NCBI GenBank assembly: GCA_910585685.1
Contig: CAJUEO010000015.1
Coordinates: forward strand, 1 to 14,102
DNA length: 14,102 nt
Direction: 5' to 3'
Origin: an uncultured Christensenella sp.
Lineage (GTDB): Bacteria > Bacillota > Clostridia > Christensenellales > Borkfalkiaceae
Shown one piece after another: positions 1 through 6,099 of this stretch; positions within the stretch are counted from its first letter, which is position 1; each line of letters opens with the position of its first letter. The position numbers were made by a program, and so were the translations under genes. The notes under the pieces are model-generated. The model was not told where the DNA came from. It made no database searches and was given only the letters and a program-made list of their open reading frames with translations.

Positions 1-37
1 AGCGTTCATCCTGAGCCAGAATCAAACTCTTAAGTTT
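1..37 (-). rRNA. rrs: 16S ribosomal RNA, 5' end only (runs off left edge)
   Basis: Read on the minus strand, positions 30 down to 1 give AGAGTTTGATTCTGGCTCAG followed by GATGAACGCT, the universal bacterial 16S 5' segment that matches primer 27F. Aligned by the E. coli numbering of this motif (AGAGTTTGAT begins at base 8), the mature 5' end falls near position 37. The rest of the gene lies beyond the window, so neither the anti-Shine-Dalgarno tail nor a useful phylogenetic stretch can be read. Confidence 0.96.
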
Positions 38-229
38 AATTGTATAAAACCGATTGCCTAAGCAACCGTGGCTCTATCTCGACTATATTAGTCATTATCT
101 ATGCTGACTTTGCTTTGTGGTACTATTTGTACTTCAAAGTTAATTGACAGAAACTATTTTTATTCGTTTCCTTCTATTCAATTTTTAAACTGCGTTGTCC
201 GACAAAAGTCGGTGCTCTCGTTAGTGAGC
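38..229 (-). other. Pre-rRNA leader of the 16S operon
   Basis: This is the transcribed spacer between the predicted rRNA start site near 229 and the mature 16S end near 37. It contains a tight hairpin at 199-212 (CCGAC, TTTT loop, GTCGG on the minus strand), a weaker GCTC/GAGC hairpin just upstream of it (about 214-229), a boxA-like stretch at 131-142 (TAACTTTGAAGT on the minus strand) and a small hairpin close to the 16S end at 52-67 (GGTTGC, TTAG, GCAATC). There is no coding potential. The boxA call rests on resemblance to the CTTTGAA core of Bacillus-type boxA and is tentative; folding and processing roles are inference. Confidence 0.6.
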
Positions 230-235
230 TTGTCT

Positions 236-265
236 ATAATATCATAGGAGATATTACCTTGTCAA
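236..265 (-). promoter_or_regulatory. Main rRNA promoter (P2)
   Basis: On the minus strand a perfect -35 TTGACA (260-265) is followed after 18 nt by TATTAT (236-241). The predicted start is near 229, followed by the GC-containing leader hairpins. The A/T-tract block immediately upstream fits an rRNA promoter. Confidence 0.8.
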
Positions 266-310
266 GTATTTTTTAAAACTTTTTTTAAAAATTTTAAAGA
301 ATTTTTTTGA
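266..310 (-). promoter_or_regulatory. UP element / A-tract region upstream of the rRNA promoter
   Basis: Directly upstream of the rRNA -35 box, the minus strand is almost pure A/T with alternating A-tracts and T-tracts (runs of 5 to 8). This is the composition bound by the RNA polymerase alpha C-terminal domain at strong rRNA promoters. The sequence is seen directly; the function is inferred from position and composition. Confidence 0.6.
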
Positions 311-360
311 CTTATTTTGACGAATTTTGTATTTCGTCCGCTCTTTGCGACAGCTTTTCA

Positions 361-390
361 AAGATACCATAAAGCCGTTATTAAAGTCAA
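361..390 (-). promoter_or_regulatory. Possible upstream rRNA promoter (P1)
   Basis: On the minus strand, TTGACT (385-390) is followed after 18 nt by TATCTT (361-366), with TG one base before the -10 (extended -10). Another A/T-rich block lies upstream (about 393-430). rRNA operons in Bacillota often have tandem promoters, and this one would sit about 125 bp upstream of P2. The -10 matches only 4 of 6 consensus bases, so this is a candidate only. Nothing else is seen in the gene-free 300-435 stretch. Confidence 0.35.
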
Positions 391-486
391 GCGAAATATT
401 CAATAATTTTTAAAATAAATTTTATAAGTTAATTTTTGACATTTTGCGAAAATATTATACATAATTTATTAAGTTTCGTATTATTA

Positions 487-515
487 TTGCATTTTTCAAT
501 AGTTTATTATATTAT
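487..515 (+). promoter_or_regulatory. Promoter placing the transcript start on the ATG at 522
   Basis: TTGCAT (487-492), a 17-nt spacer and TATTAT (510-515) put the predicted start 7 nt after the -10, at 522, exactly the A of the ATG. A competing promoter with a better -35, TTGACA (436-441) with 18 nt to CATAAT (460-465), would give a leader of about 50 nt, but that leader has no ribosome-binding site. Confidence 0.5.
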
Positions 516-521
516 ATATAT

Positions 522-764
522 ATGTATAAGATTTTGCGCGTCATATTCTGTTTACTTGCCGTAGCGTGCGCGGCTGTTACCATATTTATTTTTATTTACT
601 TCGGAATGTGGGGTTTTGTTCCTCTGGGCTTGGGCGTTATTTTCGCATTGCTTATGTTTGCCTCCAAAAACAGGCAGGAGAGCGACGAGTTAAAGAAAAA
701 CCCTCCCCCTCCCACGGGAGATTTTATTACGGGCAGAGTAAATAAGGACGAGGACAATAAATAA
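522..764 (+). CDS. Small two-helix membrane protein, unknown function
   Basis: An 80-residue protein I do not recognise. Residues about 4-27 and 31-47 form two hydrophobic segments joined by a very short turn (FGMWG). The C-terminal third is polar and charged, with a run of four prolines (61-64) and an acidic end. This predicts a membrane hairpin with a cytoplasmic or extracytoplasmic tail. The start is the first ATG after the promoter; no Shine-Dalgarno sequence lies in the A/T-only stretch before it, so translation may be leaderless. It is a single-gene transcript ended by the strong hairpin at 771-800. It stands next to, and divergent from, the rRNA promoter. A real gene is likely because of the dedicated promoter and terminator and a plausible protein composition; no function is assigned. 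Confidence 0.7.
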   Translation: MYKILRVIFCLLAVACAAVTIFIFIYFGMWGFVPLGLGVIFALLMFASKNRQESDELKKNPPPPTGDFITGRVNKDEDNK

Positions 765-770
765 TATAAT

Positions 771-808
771 GCGCCGTTCCGCAAGTTTGCGGAACGGCGC
801 TGTTTTTA
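771..808 (+). terminator. Rho-independent terminator, between convergent genes
   Basis: A perfect 14-bp GC-rich inverted repeat (771-784 with 787-800, centred on GT at 785-786) is followed by TGTTTTTAAT on the plus strand. It ends the small membrane gene. On the minus strand the hairpin is followed by only a weak U-rich stretch, but it may also stop the lipoprotein transcript that ends at 815. Confidence 0.9.
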
Positions 809-814
809 ATTTGT

Positions 815-1714
815 TCAGAATATTCTTTGTCCCTGAATGAAGTAGCTCCACCTCTTAGCCGAAATCTGTTCAATTTTCGCATAGTCGCTTGCCGTGTGCA
901 AAATCCAGTTATCTCCGAGATAGAGCGCGACGTGCCCGACGCGTTCGACGCCGACCTTGTCCTTGCGCGACTCGTTGGTAAAGAACATCAAATCACCGCG
1001 TTTAAGCTGCGACTTCGACACCGTTTTCCCCTGATAGATTTGGGTACGCGTTGTCAGGTGCAGATTGACGTATGCGCCCTTATAGAATATGTACTGCATA
1101 AGCGAAGAGCAGTCAAATTCGTTTATGTCGAAATTCTTTAAAAGCTTGCCGCTTCCGTCGTGATAGCGTATCGCTCCGTAGACGTAGACGGTGCCGAGCA
1201 ACTTTGTGCCCTCTGCAATTACCGCCTCGATTTTTTCGTTGTCGCTTGCCTCCATTTCAACGCTCTTGCAGTACTTGGCGGAAAGGTAAGCCGGCTTGTT
1301 TTTGTAGCCCGTCTTGTACCAACCGTTTGTTTCGCCGTCGAGCGCATATAAAGTAGACTTTTCCGCCGTACCTTTAATGCCGTAATTTGTTCCGGCTCCC
1401 GAGCGGATATTCACCCCGTCACCGGTTACTCCTATGTACGAAACTGTTTTGGCTTTCGGAACCTCAATCTCGGGCGGCGCCACGGTGGGCGGAGCCTCCT
1501 CCTCGGGTTGTTCGGGCTGAACGGGCTGTTCATCGGGAGGAACGACATCGGGTAAAACTGCCGAAGGCGGATCAAATCCGTCAGGTAGTTGGTCTATAAT
1601 TTCGTTGTCTTCCCCGTCGGGAATGTTGCCGTAATCCGCCGCAGTGCAGCCGCTCATAGTCGCAGCCGCGGCAAAAGCCATTAACGCGGCGGCAATTCTT
1701 GTTGGTTTCTTCAT
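815..1714 (-). CDS. SH3b-NlpC/P60 peptidoglycan hydrolase lipoprotein
   Basis: A 299-residue exported enzyme predicted to cleave peptide stems of peptidoglycan, as NlpC/P60 gamma-D-glutamyl-diamino-acid endopeptidases do. Residues 1-22 are a signal peptide (KKPTR, then an alanine-rich core) ending in the lipobox MSGC, so C23 should be lipidated and anchor the enzyme to the outer face of the membrane. A proline- and glutamate-rich linker spans about 43-88. A bacterial SH3 domain follows at 92-150 (VTGDGVNIRSGAGTNY is the typical signature). The NlpC/P60 domain covers about 165-298, with the catalytic triad candidates C202 (EFDCSSLM), H261 (VGHVALYLG) and H273 (ILHTAS). The ATG has GGAGGT 6 nt upstream (1721-1726). 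It has its own promoter and ends at the shared hairpin. All expected catalytic residues are present; the exact bond cut is not predictable from sequence. Confidence 0.93.
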   Translation of the reverse strand: MKKPTRIAAALMAFAAAATMSGCTAADYGNIPDGEDNEIIDQLPDGFDPPSAVLPDVVPPDEQPVQPEQPEEEAPPTVAPPEIEVPKAKTVSYIGVTGDGVNIRSGAGTNYGIKGTAEKSTLYALDGETNGWYKTGYKNKPAYLSAKYCKSVEMEASDNEKIEAVIAEGTKLLGTVYVYGAIRYHDGSGKLLKNFDINEFDCSSLMQYIFYKGAYVNLHLTTRTQIYQGKTVSKSQLKRGDLMFFTNESRKDKVGVERVGHVALYLGDNWILHTASDYAKIEQISAKRWSYFIQGQRIF

Positions 1715-1761
1715 ATAATTACCTCCGTTATAAATGAACTGCTATTACAATTCACAAGATA

Positions 1762-1790
1762 ATTATACAAAAAATTATAAGTTTATGCAA
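1762..1790 (-). promoter_or_regulatory. Promoter of the NlpC/P60 lipoprotein gene
   Basis: On the minus strand, TTGCAT (1785-1790), 17 nt, then consensus TATAAT (1762-1767). The predicted start near 1755 leaves a leader of about 41 nt carrying the GGAGGT ribosome site. Confidence 0.75.
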
Positions 1791-1824
1791 TGCAAAAATT
1801 TTTACAGCAATGGCAGATTATTCC

Positions 1825-1865
1825 AAGAAAAATGCGCGCCGACCGTTATAAAACAGTCGGCGCGC
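1825..1865 (-). terminator. Rho-independent terminator of the DUF1858 gene
   Basis: A perfect 10-bp stem GCGCGCCGAC/GTCGGCGCGC (1834-1843 with 1856-1865, 12-nt loop) stands 8 nt beyond the stop codon. On the minus strand it is followed by ATTTTTC (about 1827-1833), so it faces the DUF1858 gene and insulates the downstream lipoprotein promoter. Confidence 0.88.
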
Positions 1866-1873
1866 GGCTATTG

Positions 1874-2074
1874 TCAGTCCTCGATACCTTCGTTGAGCTT
1901 AGCCAAAAGTGCGTCAAGGTCGTTATCGTGAACCATAACTGCCTGCTCGATAGTTTCACCGTGAGCGAGCGCGCAACCTATGCAGTGCATACCTACCGCC
2001 TGTAAAATTTCGGCGCTGTTGGGGTTTATTTTCAAGCAATCCGCAATGAGCGTATCCTTAGTTATCTTTGCCAT
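1874..2074 (-). CDS. DUF1858 domain protein (putative redox disulfide)
   Basis: A 66-residue protein that is essentially one DUF1858 domain (also described as a hybrid-cluster-protein-associated redox disulfide domain). The pattern is ITKDTLIADCLKINPNSAEIL, then the paired cysteines C31-I-G-C34 in GMHCIGCALAHGET, then a short helix ending acidic. The CxxC pair at the start of a helix is the presumed redox or metal site; no substrate is established for the family. The ATG has GGAGA 6 nt upstream (2081-2085). It forms its own transcription unit with promoter and terminator. No hybrid cluster protein or other obvious partner lies beside it in this window, so context gives no role. Confidence 0.88.
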   Translation of the reverse strand: MAKITKDTLIADCLKINPNSAEILQAVGMHCIGCALAHGETIEQAVMVHDNDLDALLAKLNEGIED

Positions 2075-2106
2075 AATAATTCTCCAAAAAATTTTCTATT
2101 GAAAAT

Positions 2107-2135
2107 AGTATATCACGTTTTTTTAAAAGTTACAA
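2107..2135 (-). promoter_or_regulatory. Promoter of the DUF1858 gene
   Basis: On the minus strand, TTGTAA (2130-2135), 17 nt, TATACT (2107-2112). The predicted start near 2100 gives a leader of about 26 nt that includes the GGAGA site. It stands back to back with the promoter at 2168-2196. Confidence 0.65.
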
Positions 2136-2167
2136 CAATTTTTTCAAACTTTGGCAAAAATCGCCAA

Positions 2168-2196
2168 TTGACAAACGCCGTAAAAAAAATTATAAT
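2168..2196 (+). promoter_or_regulatory. Full-consensus sigma-A promoter abutting the ATG at 2203
   Basis: TTGACA (2168-2173), exactly 17 nt, TATAAT (2191-2196): a perfect consensus promoter. Seven bases after the -10 lies the A of the ATG at 2203, so the transcript is predicted to start at the start codon. Confidence 0.85.
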
Positions 2197-2202
2197 TGTA
2201 CT

Positions 2203-3618
2203 ATGAATTTACATAAAATTTCGGACGTTGCCCTGAAAGTTGCGTGCGGACTGTTTCTTGCGCTGTCGCTTGTTTTGACTTTCACAGTTTCGGACTACTA
2301 CATATTCAATAGATTTACGGAATACGGGTTTTTCTTTTGCCTGAGCCAATGGGTTAAAAAATCGGGGCTGCTGCTTTTGCCGCTTGCCGTATTCTATAAT
2401 AAGAAAAGCTGTTCGGACGTAGCAAAGTACGTTTTGCCGCTGTTTGTAATTGTGAGCATGTGTACGTTCGGCAATTTTTTCGAAATATCGATGCTGGGCT
2501 CGGCAACCTCAGAAGCAGACAAGGTTTACGCGAGCATAAACGAGTTTATACCCAAATGGGCAAATATGACTTTGTTTTTTGCCGCTTCCGCGCTCGAGCT
2601 TATCTGCTGCGCGCTACTTGTGTTGCGCGACGGCTACAAGGTTAAAGCAAAAAGCTTTATATGTCTGCCGTTTGCGTTTTTTACGGTAATGCCGCTGAAT
2701 ATTTTCGAAAACTTTTATAACCCCGACGACTTTACGCCCGAACACTTTCTTTGGTTCAAAAACTTTACCGTGTGGCACCTTCTGGCAATACTGCTTCTTG
2801 CGGCGGCAACAATAGGCGCTTACTTCTTTTTAAAGAACAAGGACGGCAGCAAACAGCGCGACTACCTTGCGGCGGCGGCTATCGTGCTGTTGATACAGTA
2901 CCACAGCAAGGACTCGCTGGTTATGGGTGACGGGTACAACGTGTATCACACCGTGTTTGCGTGCATACCGCTGTTTATTTGCAACATCGGCGTTTACGTT
3001 GCCTCGCTTTCGGTAATTTTGCGAAAAAAAGTTTTATACGCGATTTCATTCTTCGTTCACGCAGCCGGCGCGCTTACCGTAATTTTTTACTTCGGCAGGG
3101 ACGATATGTCAAATTACGGAATAATATTCGGGCACACTATCCTGTATTTCTGCCTCACGCACTACATATTGTTCATGCTGTCCGTGTTGCCCTCCGCGCT
3201 CGGTCACTACAAGTTCAAGCCAAAAGACTGCATTATTCCCCTAATCTACTACTGCCTTGTGATTGTCACGGCGGCGGTTGCAAGCGGAATTGTAACTTCG
3301 GCCTCCATGTCGTTCTCTTACGACGGCTATACTTTGAGCGAAAGCGAGTGGCTGCGCCCCAACTATGCGTTTACGCAGATTAATCCCCTGCCCATACCCG
3401 TTTTCGAAATTCCCATAACAATTTGGAAATGTCAATTTAACCTGCTGTATCTGATAATTTTATACGCCGTCTACGTCGGGCTGTTCTGGACGTTTACGGG
3501 CGCATACTATTTATTCCTGTTTGCTCGGCAAAAGGTTTTGGACAGACCCATTACCGCCGTTTATCCCGCTCTCGAGGAAGCGGCAACCACGCTCGACGAA
3601 CACGACGAAGACAAATAA
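2203..3618 (+). CDS. Polytopic membrane protein, about 12 helices, unknown function
   Basis: A 471-residue integral membrane protein that I cannot assign to a family with confidence. Hydrophobic segments lie near residues 10-30, 44-65, 73-94, 119-141, 148-165, 188-211, 220-235, 247-272, 276-297, 303-330, 341-365 and 410-440. The C-terminal tail is cytoplasmic-looking and ends acidic (EHDEDK). Before the last helix is a long polar loop with NYAFTQINPLPIP (387-399). The second half loosely recalls YwaF/TIGR02206-type membrane proteins, a resemblance I could not verify. No Shine-Dalgarno sequence precedes the ATG, and the promoter geometry predicts a leaderless mRNA. It is monocistronic, ended by the hairpin at 3625-3663. 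It could be a transporter or a membrane enzyme; nothing visible decides. Confidence 0.85.
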   Translation: MNLHKISDVALKVACGLFLALSLVLTFTVSDYYIFNRFTEYGFFFCLSQWVKKSGLLLLPLAVFYNKKSCSDVAKYVLPLFVIVSMCTFGNFFEISMLGSATSEADKVYASINEFIPKWANMTLFFAASALELICCALLVLRDGYKVKAKSFICLPFAFFTVMPLNIFENFYNPDDFTPEHFLWFKNFTVWHLLAILLLAAATIGAYFFLKNKDGSKQRDYLAAAAIVLLIQYHSKDSLVMGDGYNVYHTVFACIPLFICNIGVYVASLSVILRKKVLYAISFFVHAAGALTVIFYFGRDDMSNYGIIFGHTILYFCLTHYILFMLSVLPSALGHYKFKPKDCIIPLIYYCLVIVTAAVASGIVTSASMSFSYDGYTLSESEWLRPNYAFTQINPLPIPVFEIPITIWKCQFNLLYLIILYAVYVGLFWTFTGAYYLFLFARQKVLDRPITAVYPALEEAATTLDEHDEDK

Positions 3619-3624
3619 GCACGA

Positions 3625-3665
3625 AAAAATACCGCTTGCGTTTTAACCGCAAGCGGTATTTTATT
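3625..3665 (+). terminator. Bidirectional Rho-independent terminator
   Basis: A 13-bp stem (3628-3640 with 3648-3660; core ACCGCTTGCG/CGCAAGCGGT; 7-nt loop) is extended by A-tracts on one side and T-tracts on the other, so it has a U-run on either strand. It separates the convergent membrane protein gene (stop at 3618) from the Na/Pi transporter gene (stop at 3673). Confidence 0.92.
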
Positions 3666-3672
3666 TTATCTT

Positions 3673-5403
3673 TTAAACGACTGTGGCGTGATAGGTTTTT
3701 ACAGAGTTGGCAACGTTGTGCATATGGTCACCTATACGCTCCATATTCAAAGCGAGCTGAAGATATGCCGCACCTGCCGTGGGAGTACACCTGCCCTCAT
3801 TCATACGACGGAGATGCGCTTCCTGCATTTTTGTGCACATTTCGTCGGTTGACTCTTCCTCTCTTTCCACGTCGCCGATAAAGCTCAGATCGATATCCCC
3901 GAACACCTTTTCGACGTTTTTATAAAGCTCGGTAAGGTGCAAATCCATTTCGAGAATTTCGCTCTTCGCGTGCTCGGAGAACTCCGACCCCTCTTCAACC
4001 ATTCTTTCGGCGTACTCGACAATGTTTTCGGCATAGTCACCGATTCGCTCCAAATCGGAAGCGACGTGGTAGAACGAGCCGACCTTCTTTTCGTCGGTTT
4101 CGGACAAGTCCTGCAAGGACAGCTTTACAAGGAAGGAGGAAATATAGCTGTTGTAATCGTTGATATTCTTTTCGACGGAGGCAAATTCGTCTTTGTGCGA
4201 AAGGTCTCCCGAAAGCAGCATATCGAGCGAGCGCTTATAGTTTGCAAACGCAAGCTTGCCCATTCTTAAAAGTTCGCGCCTTACCTGACCTACTGCAATT
4301 GCAGGAGTTTTCAAAAGACGCTTATCGAGTATATCCCCCTCTTCCAAAGGCTCTTCCGCGCCCTTCTTTTCGGGAATTATGATACACGCAAGCTTTACCA
4401 ATTGGTTTATAAACGGCAACAGTATTGCAGTTGTCAAAAGGTTAAACGCCATATGGAATATAGCAATCTGCCAGGGCAGAGCAGGTATAAACGAGTTGAG
4501 GAAATCCGCAAGATAGCCGCAGGTAAACGCGAGCGGAATTATAAATATAATGCTTCCTATTACGTTGAACAAAAGATGCACGACAGCCGTGCGCCTTGCG
4601 TTTACGCTTGCGCCAAGCGACGAAAACAGAGCGGTAACGCACGTTCCGACGTTGGTGCCGAGAATAATAAACATTGCCATAGGCAGGGAAATGAGCGAAG
4701 AACTCGCAAGCGAAATTGCTATTGCCGTAATTGCCGCGGAGGACTGAACAAGCCCCGTCAGAAGCGCGCCGAGCAAAAACAGCACAATTATTTCCCACGA
4801 GAGAACGTCTTTGCCGTAGCCGATAGCAATAAACACGCTTTCAACCGCGTCCTTTATACCCTCGTCTCCCAGCATATCGCCCATTGCAGAGGACATAACG
4901 TTCATACCAATAAATATGAGACCCAAGCCCTGCAATATCGCGCCTATGCGCTTTATTTTGTCGTTCTTGCCGAGCATTGCCATAAGCACGCCGACAAACG
5001 CGGTAAACGCAAACAGCGCGGTTATCTGAAATTCTGCGCCCGAGGTGGATATAGCCGTAATGAACGCCGTAACGGTAGTACCTATGTTCGCGCCCATTAT
5101 AATCGAGGTTGCCTGCGTAAGCGTCATAAGCCCGACGTTTACAAAGCCGACAATCATAACCGTGGTTGCCGACGAACTTGTTACGATAGCCGTCACCGCC
5201 GCGCCCGTTCCCACGCCCAGAAAGCGGTTTTTGGTTGCCTTGGTCATCAGCTTGCGCATCGATTTTCCGGCTGCTGTTTCGAGGTTCGAGCCCATAACGT
5301 TCATACCTATGATAAACGCCGCAACGCCGCCGAACAAAAGCAGCATATTGTTTATAATGGTCAAAACCTCGGATACACCCAATGCTAAAAGATTACTTAT
5401 CAT
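3673..5403 (-). CDS. Na+/phosphate symporter with C-terminal PhoU-like domain
   Basis: A 576-residue membrane transporter of the Na/Pi-cotransporter (SLC34/NptA/YjbB-like) family, predicted to move phosphate with sodium. The two inverted symporter repeats show the hallmark serine-rich motifs TSSSATT (75-81) and QSSAAIT (220-226). Each is followed by a glycine-asparagine motif (GANIGTT 104-110, GTNVGTC 249-255). About eight hydrophobic segments occupy residues 15-340. Residues about 365-570 form a soluble PhoU-like helical bundle with both acidic metal-site signatures, DLERIGDYAENI (450-461) and NMERIGDHMHNV (553-564). This architecture is common in Bacillota; the PhoU part is thought to regulate flux. 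The leader is about 24 nt, with only a purine-rich AGAAGAG in place of a strong ribosome site. It stands alone, away from any Pst genes. Import versus export direction is not decided by sequence. Confidence 0.94.
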   Translation of the reverse strand: MISNLLALGVSEVLTIINNMLLLFGGVAAFIIGMNVMGSNLETAAGKSMRKLMTKATKNRFLGVGTGAAVTAIVTSSSATTVMIVGFVNVGLMTLTQATSIIMGANIGTTVTAFITAISTSGAEFQITALFAFTAFVGVLMAMLGKNDKIKRIGAILQGLGLIFIGMNVMSSAMGDMLGDEGIKDAVESVFIAIGYGKDVLSWEIIVLFLLGALLTGLVQSSAAITAIAISLASSSLISLPMAMFIILGTNVGTCVTALFSSLGASVNARRTAVVHLLFNVIGSIIFIIPLAFTCGYLADFLNSFIPALPWQIAIFHMAFNLLTTAILLPFINQLVKLACIIIPEKKGAEEPLEEGDILDKRLLKTPAIAVGQVRRELLRMGKLAFANYKRSLDMLLSGDLSHKDEFASVEKNINDYNSYISSFLVKLSLQDLSETDEKKVGSFYHVASDLERIGDYAENIVEYAERMVEEGSEFSEHAKSEILEMDLHLTELYKNVEKVFGDIDLSFIGDVEREEESTDEMCTKMQEAHLRRMNEGRCTPTAGAAYLQLALNMERIGDHMHNVANSVKTYHATVV

Positions 5404-5433
5404 ATATTATTTCTCTTCTCGTAGTACGTTTTT

Positions 5434-5463
5434 ATTATAACAATTATTACATTAACTTGTCAA
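5434..5463 (-). promoter_or_regulatory. Promoter of the Na/Pi transporter gene
   Basis: On the minus strand, perfect TTGACA (5458-5463), 18 nt, perfect TATAAT (5434-5439). The predicted start near 5427 leaves a 24-nt leader. It is divergent from the trmL promoter, with 33 bp between the two -35 boxes. Confidence 0.82.
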
Positions 5464-5496
5464 TTGAAATACATAAATTCTCTGCCGCGCTAAAAG

Positions 5497-5525
5497 TTGC
5501 AAATAAGCGTTAAACGTAGTAAAAT
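5497..5525 (+). promoter_or_regulatory. Promoter of trmL, start within a few bases of the ATG
   Basis: TTGCAA (5497-5502), 17 nt, TAAAAT (5520-5525). The expected start at about 5531-5533 is only 2-4 nt ahead of the ATG at 5535, leaving no room for a ribosome-binding site. Confidence 0.6.
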
Positions 5526-5534
5526 AATTTAGCT

Positions 5535-6026
5535 ATGTTTAATATTGTTTTGGTTGAGCCCGAGATACCGCAAAATACGGGCAACATCGTAAGAACCTGC
5601 GCCGCAACGGGTTGCAGGCTGCACCTCGTGCGTCCGCTCGGATTCGAGGTCACGGACAAATACTTGAAACGCGCCGGTTTGGACTATTGGAAGGACGCGG
5701 AAATTTTTTATTACGACAGCTTTGACGAAGTTTTTAAAGCCAACCCCCAAGCCGCTTTCTACTTTTTTACGACTAAGGCGCAGAAAAACTACTGCGACCC
5801 ACAGTTTAAACCGGGTGACTTTCTTGTTTTCGGCAAAGAAACGCGAGGGCTTGACGAGGAGTTGCTTTTAGCAAACCGCGAGGGCTGCGTGCGCATACCC
5901 ATGCTTGGAGATACGCGAAGCCTGAACCTTTCAAACTGCGTTGCGATAGCCGTTTTCGAAGGGCTGAGGCAAAATAAATTCGAAAACTTTAATCTATCCG
6001 GCAACCTGCACCGACTTAAATGGTAA
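5535..6026 (+). CDS. trmL: tRNA (cytidine/uridine-34 2'-O)-methyltransferase
   Basis: A 163-residue SPOUT-class methyltransferase of the TrmL/CspR/YibK family, which methylates the ribose of the wobble base 34 in certain leucine tRNAs using S-adenosylmethionine. The length is typical for the family. Signature segments are the N-terminal IVLVEPEIPQNTGNIVRTC (4-22, with N14, G16 and R20), FGKETRGL (99-106), IPMLG (121-125) and SLNLSNCVAIAVFEGLRQ (129-146), which builds the knotted cofactor pocket. The start is the first in-frame ATG after the promoter and aligns with the usual family N-terminus; no Shine-Dalgarno sequence is present. The next gene, rdgB, begins 74 nt downstream with no terminator between and its own promoter. 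Confidence 0.95.
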   Translation: MFNIVLVEPEIPQNTGNIVRTCAATGCRLHLVRPLGFEVTDKYLKRAGLDYWKDAEIFYYDSFDEVFKANPQAAFYFFTTKAQKNYCDPQFKPGDFLVFGKETRGLDEELLLANREGCVRIPMLGDTRSLNLSNCVAIAVFEGLRQNKFENFNLSGNLHRLKW

Positions 6027-6064
6027 ACATGCGTTGGGCGCGGTAAAAACTTTTCAAGAAAATG

Positions 6065-6093
6065 TTTACTTTTTGAAAGATATATATTATAAT
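6065..6093 (+). promoter_or_regulatory. Promoter placing the transcript start on the rdgB ATG
   Basis: TTTACT (6065-6070), 17 nt, perfect TATAAT (6088-6093). The start expected 7 nt downstream is at 6100, the A of the rdgB ATG. Confidence 0.65.
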
Positions 6094-6099
6094 TGAATT

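Noticed and set aside
144..149. TTGACA on the plus strand within the pre-rRNA leader.
   Set aside because: No suitable -10 box at 16-18 nt downstream and no gene to drive in that direction before 522; probably chance.
2961..3383. A 140-codon open frame in another frame of the 2203-3618 gene.
   Set aside because: Arg/His-rich shadow sequence with no start signal, fully within a convincing membrane protein gene.
4402..5388. A 328-codon open frame on the plus strand, opposite the Na/Pi transporter gene.
   Set aside because: It lies wholly antisense to a well-supported transporter gene, and its product is a Lys/Arg/Tyr/His-rich low-complexity sequence with no domain, promoter or ribosome site. 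It is a by-product of codon bias on the other strand.
6027..6099. Possible terminator between trmL and rdgB (CTTTTCAA...TTTGAAAG).
   Set aside because: The pairing is imperfect and not followed by a U-run, and the segment overlaps the rdgB promoter; read-through from trmL remains possible.
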